Assembly: GCF_004340785.1 (NCBI RefSeq)
Contig: NZ_SLXS01000003.1
Location: 33,689-97,688 of the forward strand
Source of the DNA: Tumebacillus sp. BK434
Lineage (GTDB): Bacteria > Bacillota > Bacilli > Tumebacillales > Tumebacillaceae
Direction of reading: 5' to 3'
Length of the DNA: 64,000 bases
A program made the position numbers and the translations under genes. How positions within the stretch are numbered: the stretch's first letter is position 1; each line of letters opens with the position of its first letter. This document shows positions 15,718 through 24,186 of this stretch, piece after piece. The notes below the pieces were generated by a model. That model was not told the origin of the DNA. It did not search any database and saw nothing but the letters and a program-made list of their open reading frames with translations.

Positions 15718-17700
15718 CTACATCTTGAACTTGCCGGCGTCCTCTTGCAGCTCTTCAGCCAGGTTGGCGAGGCTGTTCGAGTTCTCGGCGATGGTGTGGA
15801 CCATGGCGACCATCTCTTCGGTGGCCGCGGTGGTCTCTTCGACGCTGGCGACCATCTCCGAGGCCATCTCTTTGACGCCGAACACCGCTTCCGCTCCCGT
15901 CTCGGTGATCGCTTCCTGCTTGCCCGCTTCCCGGCGGATCTGGGAGATCTGCCCTTCGACCGCGCCGATGTGGCGCAGGATCTCCACAAACGCCGAACCG
16001 GTCGCCTGCACCGCTTCCGCCCCGTCCTCCAGACGATGGCGCAGCAGTCCGGTCGTCTCGCAGACGTCCAGTACGCTGTGCTTGATCCGCTCGACCAGCA
16101 CTTCGATCTCCTCGGTCGTCAGGCGCGTCTGGTCGGACAGCTTGCCCACTTCGCTCGCCACGATGACGAACCCGCGACCGTGCTCCCCGGCCCGCGCCGC
16201 TTCGATCGAGGCGTTCAGCGCCAGCATTCCCGTCTGTTTGGAGATCGCTTTGATCTGGTCGACCATCGCGATGATCTCCTCGGCGACCGTCTGCAACGCC
16301 AGTACCTTCTGCTCGCTCTCCTGCGAAGACTGGGAGATCACCTGCATCGTCCCGATCGAACGGTCGACCTGCAACTGCCCGTCTCCCGCCGCCGCCTTCA
16401 TCTGGCCGGCCGCTTGCACCGCCGCTTCGGCATGGCCGGAGATCGTCTGCGCCTGCTCGGACAGCGTGTCGAGGTGCCCCGCCGCTTCGCCGACCCGCTC
16501 AAACGTGCGGTCGACCAGCGACCGGATGTCTTCGGCCGACGCGGCGATCATCTGCAATGACCCGCGCGCCTCTTCGGTCGACGCGGCAAATTCCCGCGAG
16601 TTTTCCGACAGATGATAGGAGCCTTCATGCACCCCTTTGGCCAGCGTGCGCAGCCCTTCGTTCATCGCCAGGAAAGCCTGCGTGATCTCGCCGATCTCAT
16701 CCTGGCGCTTGCTTCCGGCCAGCAGCTCCGTCCCTTTGCTGTCGGTCAGATCGCCGGACGCCACGCGCGCCATCTCGCCACCGAGGCGGCGCAACGGACG
16801 GGACAGCGAGTTGTAGAACAGCGCCGCGAGCAGTCCGCCGATCAAGAGCAGCAGCACTCCGGCCACCGCTGCTGTGAACAACAGCTTCTCCCGCAGCTGC
16901 GCCCCGGTCTGCGATACTGTCTCCGTCGCCAAAAATCCGATCGGCTGTCCATAGATGTCCACGAGCGTGTCGGCGCTTTCCGTCTGCTGGCCTGCATTCG
17001 ATGTGGTCGAGAGCACCTGCGGTTCGGCCGACGCTTTGACTTGCAGCCCCAGCGCAGCCGCTTTGCTCTGATCGTAGCTTTTGTTCGTCGAGACGACCTG
17101 CTCTCCGTCGTAGACGGTGACATCGGTCTTGTTGACCTCCTGCACCGTTTCAAGGAACTTCTCGTTCACATCGCGCGTGAAGATCAGCACCCCGTTCGGC
17201 TGAGCCGTCCCCTCCTCGTTGGTGACTTTGGACAGCGTCACCATCTGCAGGCCGCGCTCCGAGCGCACCAGCCCGGTCAGGCTCATCTCGTTGCCCATTT
17301 GATCGACCATCTGCGGCAGTTGGCCGTCCAGATTGAGCGGCTGATGCTCCCGCTTGGCCAGCACATCGCCGTCCAGATCGGCCACATAGACGGAAGACAA
17401 GGAAACGACCACATCGATCACCGACAGCACGCTGTCTTCGAGAAAATCGGTGTCCCCTTTGGCGATCGCTTCGTGATGCTCCGCCCAATAGGCATTCGTC
17501 TTCGCAGTGGAAGCCAGCTGCGTGCCGACGAAATCGAACATCTCATGGGCAGCTTTCAAGTTGCTGACCCCGCGCTCCGCTTCGATCGTCGTCAAACTTT
17601 TTTGCAAATCATAATAAAACCAGAACCCCGCAATTGACAGCGGGACGATGAGTGTCGATAAGATCGTAACTAAAATTTTGGCAGTGATTGATTGTCTCAT
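15718..17700 (-). CDS. Methyl-accepting chemotaxis protein with large periplasmic-type sensor
   Basis: A 660-residue chemoreceptor. Residues 8-30 form the first membrane helix. An extracellular sensor of about 240 residues follows; its YWAEHHEAIAKGDTDFLED part resembles CHASE4 domains. The second helix is about residues 274-296, then a HAMP domain (NSLSRPLRRLGGEMARVASGD is split across its start) and a long coiled signalling domain with the hairpin tip near FVIVASEVGKLSDQ. The ATG follows AAGGGGC; the frame extends 28 codons further without a better start. No che genes are nearby, so it is an orphan receptor. Confidence 0.92.
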   Translation of the reverse strand: MRQSITAKILVTILSTLIVPLSIAGFWFYYDLQKSLTTIEAERGVSNLKAAHEMFDFVGTQLASTAKTNAYWAEHHEAIAKGDTDFLEDSVLSVIDVVVSLSSVYVADLDGDVLAKREHQPLNLDGQLPQMVDQMGNEMSLTGLVRSERGLQMVTLSKVTNEEGTAQPNGVLIFTRDVNEKFLETVQEVNKTDVTVYDGEQVVSTNKSYDQSKAAALGLQVKASAEPQVLSTTSNAGQQTESADTLVDIYGQPIGFLATETVSQTGAQLREKLLFTAAVAGVLLLLIGGLLAALFYNSLSRPLRRLGGEMARVASGDLTDSKGTELLAGSKRQDEIGEITQAFLAMNEGLRTLAKGVHEGSYHLSENSREFAASTEEARGSLQMIAASAEDIRSLVDRTFERVGEAAGHLDTLSEQAQTISGHAEAAVQAAGQMKAAAGDGQLQVDRSIGTMQVISQSSQESEQKVLALQTVAEEIIAMVDQIKAISKQTGMLALNASIEAARAGEHGRGFVIVASEVGKLSDQTRLTTEEIEVLVERIKHSVLDVCETTGLLRHRLEDGAEAVQATGSAFVEILRHIGAVEGQISQIRREAGKQEAITETGAEAVFGVKEMASEMVASVEETTAATEEMVAMVHTIAENSNSLANLAEELQEDAGKFKM

Positions 17701-17792
17701 GATGGTACGCCCCTTTTGCACCACGACTTTAGTCCCATCAATTAATTCTACACATGCCAAACGTAACCTTCTTACCTCTCTCAAATTTTTAC

Positions 17793-18620
17793 TTATAACA
17801 GCCGTTCGCGGATCAGATAGGCGACACCGTCTTCATCGTTGCTTTTCGTCGTCCAGTCGGACGCCTGCTTCAGCTCGTCCACGCCTTGGCCCATCGCCAC
17901 GCCAAGCCCGGCATAGCGGATCATCTCCAGATCGTTCAGGTTGTCCCCGACGGCGGCTACTTCCGACTGCCCAATGCCAAACGCCTGAGCCAGATGGTCG
18001 ATGCCCGACGCTTTGCTCGACGCGTGATCGAACATTTCCAGGAACACATAGCCCGGAAAATCATAGGTCGAGACAAACATGTTGAACTTGTGGTCGTCGA
18101 TCTTGCGCAAGTCTTCGATCAGCGGATACACTTTTTCCGGCTTGTCGATCAACAGCACTTTCAGCGGGTCGACCCCGGTCACGGTGCGGAAATCGTCGAC
18201 CTGCTGCGAGATCTGCGGGTCGCGGTTGACGAACAGATAGGCCGCGTCAAAGCCGGGGTCGCGGTCATAATACGTGTCGATCCCCTCAAACGTGTGGACA
18301 AAAACGCTCGACCACAAGCCGTGTCCGCGGATCACGTCGATCAGCTTGTGCGCCGTCTCTTTCGGCAGCGGCCGGTGCAAGAGCGTCTCCCGCTTCAGCG
18401 GGTCGGCGATCACCGTGCCGTTGCCGAGGATGACCGGGACGCTGACGCCCAGCTCCTCGATCAGCGGCAGCACGCCGCGCAGGTTGCGCCCGGTGGCCAG
18501 CGTGACGATCACGCCATTCTCGTGCAGATCGCGCACCGCCTGTTTCACTCCATCGGTCAGGCGCCCCTGCGAGTTGAGCAGCGTTCCGTCGATATCCGAT
18601 ACCAGCATTTTGTAGGTCAT
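17793..18620 (-). CDS. Cof-type HAD-IIB phosphatase
   Basis: A 275-residue HAD phosphatase with a C2B cap between motifs II and III. Motif I is VSDIDGTLLNSQGRL, motif II LATGR, and motif IV VAAVGDNLNDLEMIRYAGLGVAMGQ, which is diagnostic of the Cof/YidA group acting on sugar phosphates or FMN/PLP. GAGGGG lies nine bases before the ATG. The gene ends about 90 bases before the chemoreceptor start, and its own start is 16 bases past the YwfO stop, so it probably follows ywfO in one operon. Confidence 0.92.
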   Translation of the reverse strand: MTYKMLVSDIDGTLLNSQGRLTDGVKQAVRDLHENGVIVTLATGRNLRGVLPLIEELGVSVPVILGNGTVIADPLKRETLLHRPLPKETAHKLIDVIRGHGLWSSVFVHTFEGIDTYYDRDPGFDAAYLFVNRDPQISQQVDDFRTVTGVDPLKVLLIDKPEKVYPLIEDLRKIDDHKFNMFVSTYDFPGYVFLEMFDHASSKASGIDHLAQAFGIGQSEVAAVGDNLNDLEMIRYAGLGVAMGQGVDELKQASDWTTKSNDEDGVAYLIRERLL

Positions 18621-18636
18621 GATGTCGTTCCCCTCT

Positions 18637-19905
18637 CTAGTCCCTCATCGCATCGAGCCAGCCGCGGATCGGCTTGTACGATCCTTCGCCGCGCAGCACT
18701 TCCTTCGGGCAGAAGATGCGAAATTTCGATTCCGGCTGCAAAGAGCGCACCAGCCCGGAGTACTTGGAGATGTCGTCCAGCAGGCGGCCGCTCTCATCGA
18801 CCAGCTTAATGCCTTGTTTGTACATGTGGTAACCGCCTGTCGTCGCCGTCTGGAACGACAGGTAATAGTCCGGATTCAAGCCGTGCGTGCGAAACATTTC
18901 GCGGATCGTCTCGCGTTCGACCTCTTTGAGCTCCCGCGTATCGACCCCGCCAAACAGGCGGCGGTTGACAAATCGGTCGGACAGGTCGCGCAGGATCGGG
19001 TCTTCGGCGCGGGTCCAGCGCTGCAAGGTGTAATTCATCACGCTTTCATCGAGCTCGAGGTATTCCGCCACCGAGATCTCGTCCGCCTTGCGCGACAGAA
19101 ACGGCTTTAGCTCGTCGACCAAAAACACGTCATCGCCGCGGTCCCACAGCTTTTTCACCCGGGACACCACATGGCGCAAGAGCACGTCGCTGCCGACGGT
19201 GACCGGGTGCAGGTAGACTTGGGAATACATAAAGTAGCGGGCGAGGATGTACTGTTCGACCGTTTTCATGCCCGACTTCTTGACCACGACGTCATCGCCG
19301 ACCGGGCGCATGACGCGGATCAGCCGCTCCAGTTCAAACGCGCCGTACGTGACGCCGGTGTTCAGCGCGTCGCGGAGCAGATAGTCCATCCGGTCGACGT
19401 CGAGCTGTGACGAGATCAGCTTGACGACCAGCGGAAACTTGTCCTTCTTGGCGATCACATCGGCCACATCCTGCGGGAACTCGTCGTCGATCCGCTTCAG
19501 AATCCGGCTGACCTCCGGGTCTTCGATCAGGATGCGCTGCGTCCACGTCTCGTGATGGAACTGAAACACCCTTTCCACCGTATGCGAAAACGGCCCGTGC
19601 CCGATGTCGTGCAGCAGCGCTGCGCACAAGGCGAGCATCCGCACGCGGTCATCGCCCGGCCAGCCGAAGTTGCGCTCAAAATGGGACAGCACCTTGCGCA
19701 TCGTCTCATAGGTGCCCAAGGAATGCGTAAAGCGGCTGTGCTCAGCACCGTGGTAGGTCAAAAACGACGTACCGAGCTGCTTGACGCGGCGCAGGCGCTG
19801 AAACGCGCGCGTGTTGATCAGATCCCAGATCAGGCTGTCTTTCACATAGATGTAGTCGTGCACCGGATCTTTAAACACTTTTTCTTTATCGACCCATTCG
19901 ATCAT
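18637..19905 (-). CDS. ywfO: YwfO-like HD-domain phosphohydrolase
   Basis: A 422-residue HD-superfamily protein related to dGTP triphosphohydrolases. The metal-binding pattern is visible as HSRFTHSLGTY, then ALLHDIGHGPFSHTVE, and a later Asp in SSQLDVDRMDYLLRDA. The length and C-terminal region fit YwfO-type proteins of Firmicutes, which hydrolyse nucleoside triphosphates. GGGAGG lies six bases before the ATG. It leads the two-gene run with the Cof-type phosphatase. Confidence 0.9.
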   Translation of the reverse strand: MIEWVDKEKVFKDPVHDYIYVKDSLIWDLINTRAFQRLRRVKQLGTSFLTYHGAEHSRFTHSLGTYETMRKVLSHFERNFGWPGDDRVRMLALCAALLHDIGHGPFSHTVERVFQFHHETWTQRILIEDPEVSRILKRIDDEFPQDVADVIAKKDKFPLVVKLISSQLDVDRMDYLLRDALNTGVTYGAFELERLIRVMRPVGDDVVVKKSGMKTVEQYILARYFMYSQVYLHPVTVGSDVLLRHVVSRVKKLWDRGDDVFLVDELKPFLSRKADEISVAEYLELDESVMNYTLQRWTRAEDPILRDLSDRFVNRRLFGGVDTRELKEVERETIREMFRTHGLNPDYYLSFQTATTGGYHMYKQGIKLVDESGRLLDDISKYSGLVRSLQPESKFRIFCPKEVLRGEGSYKPIRGWLDAMRD

Positions 19906-20035
19906 AAAATCCTCCCGTAGCAGAACTGCCGTATGTAGGAAAGAATATCATAAGTCTTTGGAAATCACATAATCTAAAGGTAGGCTTTTCCGATAGTCTT
20001 TTCCGAGAGGCATGGTTTTTTTCACTAAACTTTTC

Positions 20036-20041
20036 TATAAT
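20036..20041 (+). promoter_or_regulatory. Likely -10 element for the 20091 gene
   Basis: TATAAT about 50 bases before the start codon, with a T-rich, poorly conserved -35 area. It suits a promoter for the hypothetical gene and bcp. Confidence 0.4.
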
Positions 20042-20090
20042 GAAATTTGACTTGTCCAAACTACTTCCGTTCAAAGGGGTCCTAAGAACG

Positions 20091-20510
20091 ATGAATAAAC
20101 ACGACCGACTGATCTACCTGTATGATCGTCTGAATCAAGAACAACAGCAAGACCTGCTCAACCTGATGGAAACTTGGAACAGCATGCCCCGCCCGGCGGA
20201 AGGCACCGGCGAGACCACGCTCAACCCGGCGCTTGAAGAGACGCTCGGCCGCGAGTGGATGTGCCTGAACGCGCTGAAGAAAGTGGTGGCGACTCATTTC
20301 CTGCCCCGCCTCGAACTCGGCTATGTCGCGTTCCATCCGCACCTCGATTCTGTCTCCAACGCCAAGACGCGCCAGGCGGCAGAAAAAATGTACACGCTCG
20401 AAGCAGCTTATGAGCTGAAGCGCATCTTGGAAGCGGAGCCCGACTCCGACCTGCTCCAAGGCGAAGTGGCCGATCTGCTGCACGGGCTGCTGCATCATAA
20501 CGAACGTTAA
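20091..20510 (+). CDS. Hypothetical protein upstream of bcp
   Basis: A 139-residue soluble, largely helical acidic protein with no recognised domain. Notable parts are LYDRLNQEQQQDLLNLMETWN near the start (split across a helix) and a His-rich end, LLHGLLHHNER. The ATG is preceded by AAAGGGG at about eleven bases; an in-frame ATG at 20040 would overlap the -10 box and is less likely. The bcp gene starts 22 bases after its stop, so the two are probably one operon; a link to oxidative stress is inference only. Confidence 0.72.
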   Translation: MNKHDRLIYLYDRLNQEQQQDLLNLMETWNSMPRPAEGTGETTLNPALEETLGREWMCLNALKKVVATHFLPRLELGYVAFHPHLDSVSNAKTRQAAEKMYTLEAAYELKRILEAEPDSDLLQGEVADLLHGLLHHNER

Positions 20511-20532
20511 TTTTGCGACTGGAGGAGATATC

Positions 20533-21003
20533 ATGGCAGAGATCACACCCGGCACCCAAGCACCCGACTTCACGCTCCCGGCGAGCAACGGCGAACCTGT
20601 TGCCTTAAGCGACTTGCGCGGCAAAAACGTCGTGCTGTACTTTTACCCGAAGGATATGACTCCAGGGTGTACGACCCAGGCATGCGACTTCCGCGACGCC
20701 CATCAGCTGTTCGAAGCGGCCGACACGGTGATCGTCGGCGTTTCGCCCGACCCGGTCAAGCGCCACCTGAAATTTATCGAAAAAGAAAACCTGCCCTTCC
20801 TGCTGCTCGCCGACGAGAACCACGAAGCGAGCGAGCTGTATGGCGTCTGGAAAGAAAAAAGCATGTACGGCAAAAAGTTCTGGGGCATCGAGCGCACCAC
20901 GTTCCTGATCGACAAGGCAGGCAACATCGCCAAGGTCTACCCGAAAGTAAAAGTCAAAGGCCACATCGAAGCGGTGCTGGCCGACGCCAAAGCCCTGACA
21001 TAA
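20533..21003 (+). CDS. bcp: Thioredoxin-dependent thiol peroxidase Bcp (peroxiredoxin Q)
   Basis: A 156-residue cytosolic peroxiredoxin that reduces hydroperoxides with electrons from thioredoxin. The active site YFYPKDMTPGCTTQACDFRD holds the peroxidatic Cys46 and the probable resolving Cys51, the arrangement of two-Cys Bcp/PrxQ proteins. Further family signs are VIVGVSPD and the ERTTFLIDKAGNI strand. GGAGGAG precedes the ATG. A hairpin terminator follows the stop by a few bases. Confidence 0.95.
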   Translation: MAEITPGTQAPDFTLPASNGEPVALSDLRGKNVVLYFYPKDMTPGCTTQACDFRDAHQLFEAADTVIVGVSPDPVKRHLKFIEKENLPFLLLADENHEASELYGVWKEKSMYGKKFWGIERTTFLIDKAGNIAKVYPKVKVKGHIEAVLADAKALT

Positions 21004-21008
21004 CGAAT

Positions 21009-21032
21009 AAGGACCCCTCGCGGGGTCCTTTT
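21009..21032. terminator. Terminator shared by bcp and the FDLDV peptide gene
   Basis: A stem AGGACCCC/GGGGTCCT with a short CTCGC-type loop, followed on the plus strand by TTTTT. It lies between two convergent genes and can stop both. Confidence 0.8.
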
Positions 21033-21037
21033 TGCTA

Positions 21038-21151
21038 CTACTTGATGGTCATGCACGCAAATCCGACCGAAATCGGGATGCCCGTACCTTCACGGGTGGT
21101 CACTTCGTTCGACTCAACCTGCACATCCAGATCGAACAGATTCTTTTCCAT
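21038..21151 (-). CDS. Orphan small peptide with class I lanthipeptide-like FDLDV leader box
   Basis: A 37-residue ORF. Its N terminus MEKNLFDLDVQVES contains FDLDV at residues 6-10, the F-x-L-D box that class I lanthipeptide dehydratases bind in leaders such as subtilin and in the FxLD family. The C-terminal part, residues 22-37, is neutral to basic and holds Thr23, Ser28, Cys33 and Thr35, so one or more thioether rings are conceivable. AGGAGGGG lies seven bases before the ATG and a complete promoter precedes it. No LanB, LanC, transporter or immunity gene is nearby. Precursor status is inference; the open frame, ribosome site and promoter are seen directly. Confidence 0.6.
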   Translation of the reverse strand: MEKNLFDLDVQVESNEVTTREGTGIPISVGFACMTIK

Positions 21152-21195
21152 AACATTCCCCTCCTCTTCAGTTATTTAAATAATCTGACACTTAT

Positions 21196-21224
21196 ATTAT
21201 GCCATATGTATATCTTCAAATCAA
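21196..21224 (-). promoter_or_regulatory. SigA-type promoter of the FDLDV peptide gene
   Basis: On the minus strand TTGATT (21219-21224) and CATAAT (21196-21201) are exactly 17 bases apart, each five of six to consensus or close. Transcription would start about 35-40 bases before the peptide ATG. No other gene lies on that strand here. Confidence 0.6.
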
Positions 21225-21345
21225 TTTGTTAATAGAAAATTTTTCAATTCTTTTGCACAGCAGTTTTTGCGCTGCATAGCACGGGGCTTTGTTTTTTGGT
21301 ATCCTTTACTTAGTGAGATTTTTCGAACAGAAAAGGAGCGGATGT

Positions 21346-22440
21346 ATGCTTTCATTTGTAATGAAACACCGCTTTGCCCTGATCAACCTGGCTTTGTGGA
21401 TCGTGTTTGGCTGGCTGGTCTGGGTGGGGCTGCGCTTTGCATTGCCGTTTTTCCTGCCGCTGGTGTTCGGGCTGTTGATCGCCGTGCTGATCGAACCTGC
21501 GGTCAAACTGCTGATTCGCCTGAAACTGCCGCGCTGGATCGCCTCCTTCTCCACGCTGATCCTGCTCTTCGGCGGCGGCGCCGCCTTGTTGCTCCTGCTC
21601 GCCGCCAAGCTGATGATCGAGCTTGCCCAGTTTTCCGAACGGGTGCCCGGCATGGCGAAAGGCTTGGTCGGCAAAGGTGAAGAACTGCTGCACCAGGCGG
21701 TCGCCTTTTACACCACCCTGTCCCCTGAGATGAGCGAAAAAGTCCGCGACAATCTCGGCAAGCTTGGCACTGTGCTCGGCAACATCGGCAAGGGTATCTC
21801 CGAAAATGTCCTGCACTGGCTGGGACAAGTCCCCAGCGCCGTGACGATCTTCCTGCTGTCGCTATTGATCGCTTATTTTCTCTCCAAAGACTTCCCGCTC
21901 TGGCAGCGCCGCGTCTTCCGCCTCATCAACCCGAGCGTCCGCGAAAAAGGCGACGTCGTCCTCGACGACCTCGGCAAAGCGACGTTCGGCTATATCCGCG
22001 CCCAGGCGATCCTCATTTTGATCACATTCTGCCAAGTGCTGGTCGGGCTCCTGATCTTGGGCGTCGACTACGCGTTCTCCCTGTCGCTGTTAGCGGCGTT
22101 TCTCGACATCCTGCCCCTGCTTGGGACAGGCTCACTGTTCGTGCCATGGGCGATCTACATGTTCATCACCGGCAATGTGCAGCTCGGCATCGGTCTCCTG
22201 GTCGTCTATGGACTGATCGTCGCCGTCCGCCAACTGCTCGAACCGAAAGTCCTCGCCTCGTCGATCGGCCTCGACCCGCTGGTCACGCTCGTCGTGATGT
22301 ATGCCGGCTATCAGGCGATCGGATTTGTCGGCGTGCTGCTCGCCCCGTTCCTGATCATCGCCTTTACCTCGCTGTTGAAGGTGCGGGCGTTCGACTTCCT
22401 CGTCGAAGATGATTTTTCGGACAAGAACAAATCACAATAG
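21346..22440 (+). CDS. ytvI: YtvI-type AI-2E family membrane protein, first copy
   Basis: A 364-residue polytopic membrane protein of the AI-2E/YtvI family. It has paired N-terminal helices, a soluble helical stretch (about residues 75-140), then the conserved core with AILILITFCQVLVGLLILGVDYAF split across a helix, DILPLLGTGSLFVPWAIY, and RQLLEPKVLASSIGLDPL. Bacillus YtvI is a sporulation integral membrane protein of unclear transport role. AAAGGAG lies ten bases before the ATG. A paralogue follows 45 bases downstream, so the pair is an operon. Confidence 0.88.
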   Translation: MLSFVMKHRFALINLALWIVFGWLVWVGLRFALPFFLPLVFGLLIAVLIEPAVKLLIRLKLPRWIASFSTLILLFGGGAALLLLLAAKLMIELAQFSERVPGMAKGLVGKGEELLHQAVAFYTTLSPEMSEKVRDNLGKLGTVLGNIGKGISENVLHWLGQVPSAVTIFLLSLLIAYFLSKDFPLWQRRVFRLINPSVREKGDVVLDDLGKATFGYIRAQAILILITFCQVLVGLLILGVDYAFSLSLLAAFLDILPLLGTGSLFVPWAIYMFITGNVQLGIGLLVVYGLIVAVRQLLEPKVLASSIGLDPLVTLVVMYAGYQAIGFVGVLLAPFLIIAFTSLLKVRAFDFLVEDDFSDKNKSQ

Positions 22441-22485
22441 CCATATAGTGATAGAGAGACACGCACCTCAGAAAGGGAGACCGCG

Positions 22486-23520
22486 ATGAATCCTTACATG
22501 AAAGCTCTCTGGATCCTGCTGCTGATCGTCGCCGGGTACTTCATCCTGCCGCACAGCATGCCGATATTGCTCGCACTGGTCACCGCGATCATCTTGGAAC
22601 CGGTCGTGAAACTGCTGCAGCGCGGGCTGCGGATGAAGCGCATCTATGCGGTGATCCTGTCATTTACCAGCTTTCTGCTGGTCTTTGGCGGGCTGTTGTT
22701 CTTCATCACGACACGCATCGTGATCGAAGTGGTGGAACTGTCGCAGTGGCTGCCCCGCGTTGTCATCGACATGGCCGACCCGGTGCGGGAATGGGTGGCG
22801 CAGATGCAGGCGTATTTCGCTGCCCTGCCCCCCTCATCCGCCCAGAACTTGCAGGCCACGCTGAACAAAACGTTCGCTTCTTTGAACGACCTGACGATCA
22901 CCCTGCTCAACGGGCTGGTCGGGCTGATCTCTTCCCTGCCCAACCTGATGGTCGTCACCGTCGTCTACATCGTCGCCCTGTTCCTCTTTTCGCTCGACTT
23001 GCCGGCTCTGGCCAAAAAGTTTCTCGAACTGTTCACCGCCGAGACCCAGCCGAAGATCCGCATTGTGCTGGAGAATCTCAACCGGGCGATCATCGGCTTC
23101 TTGCAGGCGCAGATCCTGATCTCGTTCTTGACTTATGACCTCGTGCTGATCGGGCTGTGGGTGCTCGGGGTGAAATACGCGCTCGCCGTCGCCTTGTTCA
23201 TCATCATCGTCGACGTGCTGCCGGTGCTCGGCACCGGAGCGGTGATCGTGCCATGGGCCGGCTATGCCTTTGTGACCGGCAACAACTCGCTTGGCGTCGG
23301 CCTGTTGATCCTCTATGTCGTGATCATCGTCTTCCGCCGCATCATCGAGCCGAAGATCCTCGGCAACTCGCTTGGCATCTCGGCGCTGGCGACTTTGATC
23401 TCGATGTACTTGGGCTTCATGGTGCTCGGCTTCGTCGGTCTGATCGCGGGACCGGCGCTCGTCATCTTGTACCAGGCGTTTCGCGATGCCGGATTCTTTA
23501 AGATCCGGATCAAGCTGTAG
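22486..23520 (+). CDS. ytvI: YtvI-type AI-2E family membrane protein, second copy
   Basis: A 344-residue paralogue of the preceding gene with the same layout: N-terminal helix pair, helical soluble stretch (about residues 85-130), then VDVLPVLGTGAVIVPWAGYAF and RRIIEPKILGNSLGISALA. AAAGGGAG lies close to the ATG. Sequence divergence between the copies is large, so the duplication is old. The two may form a heteromeric complex or act at different sporulation stages; both are inference. Confidence 0.88.
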   Translation: MNPYMKALWILLLIVAGYFILPHSMPILLALVTAIILEPVVKLLQRGLRMKRIYAVILSFTSFLLVFGGLLFFITTRIVIEVVELSQWLPRVVIDMADPVREWVAQMQAYFAALPPSSAQNLQATLNKTFASLNDLTITLLNGLVGLISSLPNLMVVTVVYIVALFLFSLDLPALAKKFLELFTAETQPKIRIVLENLNRAIIGFLQAQILISFLTYDLVLIGLWVLGVKYALAVALFIIIVDVLPVLGTGAVIVPWAGYAFVTGNNSLGVGLLILYVVIIVFRRIIEPKILGNSLGISALATLISMYLGFMVLGFVGLIAGPALVILYQAFRDAGFFKIRIKL

Positions 23521-23608
23521 GCTCGCTCTAAGCGATCTCTAAGCGAGCGTTCGCTTGCTCTCCCCCCGTCTGATATGATAACTTGGACAAAGGGAAGGAG
23601 CAGATCAA

Positions 23609-24151
23609 ATGATGAAAAAAGCACTGTCTACACTTCTGATCACCGCCATGTGCGTCACTGCCCTGACTGGATGCGGTGACAAAAAAACCGAAGAAAACAA
23701 TGCACCGAACGATAAACCGCAAACGACGACGCCGGATCTGAACGGCAATCAAGGGAATCAAGGAAACCAAGGGAATGGAGGCGGCACCGGGACGACCGGC
23801 GAGGGAGTGCCGGAGTCGACCGAAGCGTCGCACAAAGAGATCAAGGAAGCGTTTGGCCTGACCGGCTTCAAAATGGTCTCGCCGCTGCACTTGAGCGCCA
23901 TCGCGCTCGGCAAGTTCGATCTGGGGATCGACGAGCCGCATCGCCTCGCGCTGGCAACGGCGATCTCGGCCGCGATGGCCGAGATCAACTGGCAGCAGGA
24001 CGACCTGCCGCCGGGTATCTTCCTGAGCGGCGACGCATCCGAATTCGCGATCGGCGCCAAGCACAAGAACGGTGAACTGCTGCTCAACCGCTACAAGCTG
24101 GAAGGCGAACAGTGGAAGAAGATCAGTTCCGAAACCAAACAAGGCAAGTAA
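23609..24151 (+). CDS. Lipoprotein of unknown function
   Basis: A 180-residue exported lipoprotein. The signal peptide ends in the lipobox LTGC with Cys at about residue 22. A low-complexity linker follows (residues 25-68) with repeated GNQGNQGNQGN and Thr/Gly, then a folded domain of about 110 residues with no family I recognise. AAGGAG lies eight bases before the first of two ATGs. A terminator follows. It is on the same strand as the ytvI pair with an 88-base gap, so it may have its own promoter. Confidence 0.82.
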   Translation: MMKKALSTLLITAMCVTALTGCGDKKTEENNAPNDKPQTTTPDLNGNQGNQGNQGNGGGTGTTGEGVPESTEASHKEIKEAFGLTGFKMVSPLHLSAIALGKFDLGIDEPHRLALATAISAAMAEINWQQDDLPPGIFLSGDASEFAIGAKHKNGELLLNRYKLEGEQWKKISSETKQGK

Positions 24152-24155
24152 CGCC

Positions 24156-24186
24156 AAACACCCTCTCTACAGAGAGGGTGTTTTTG
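24156..24186. terminator. Bidirectional terminator
   Basis: Stem AAACACCCTCTC with its complement and a TACA-type loop, followed by TTTTT. The 3' end of the convergent MFS gene overlaps it. Confidence 0.85.
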
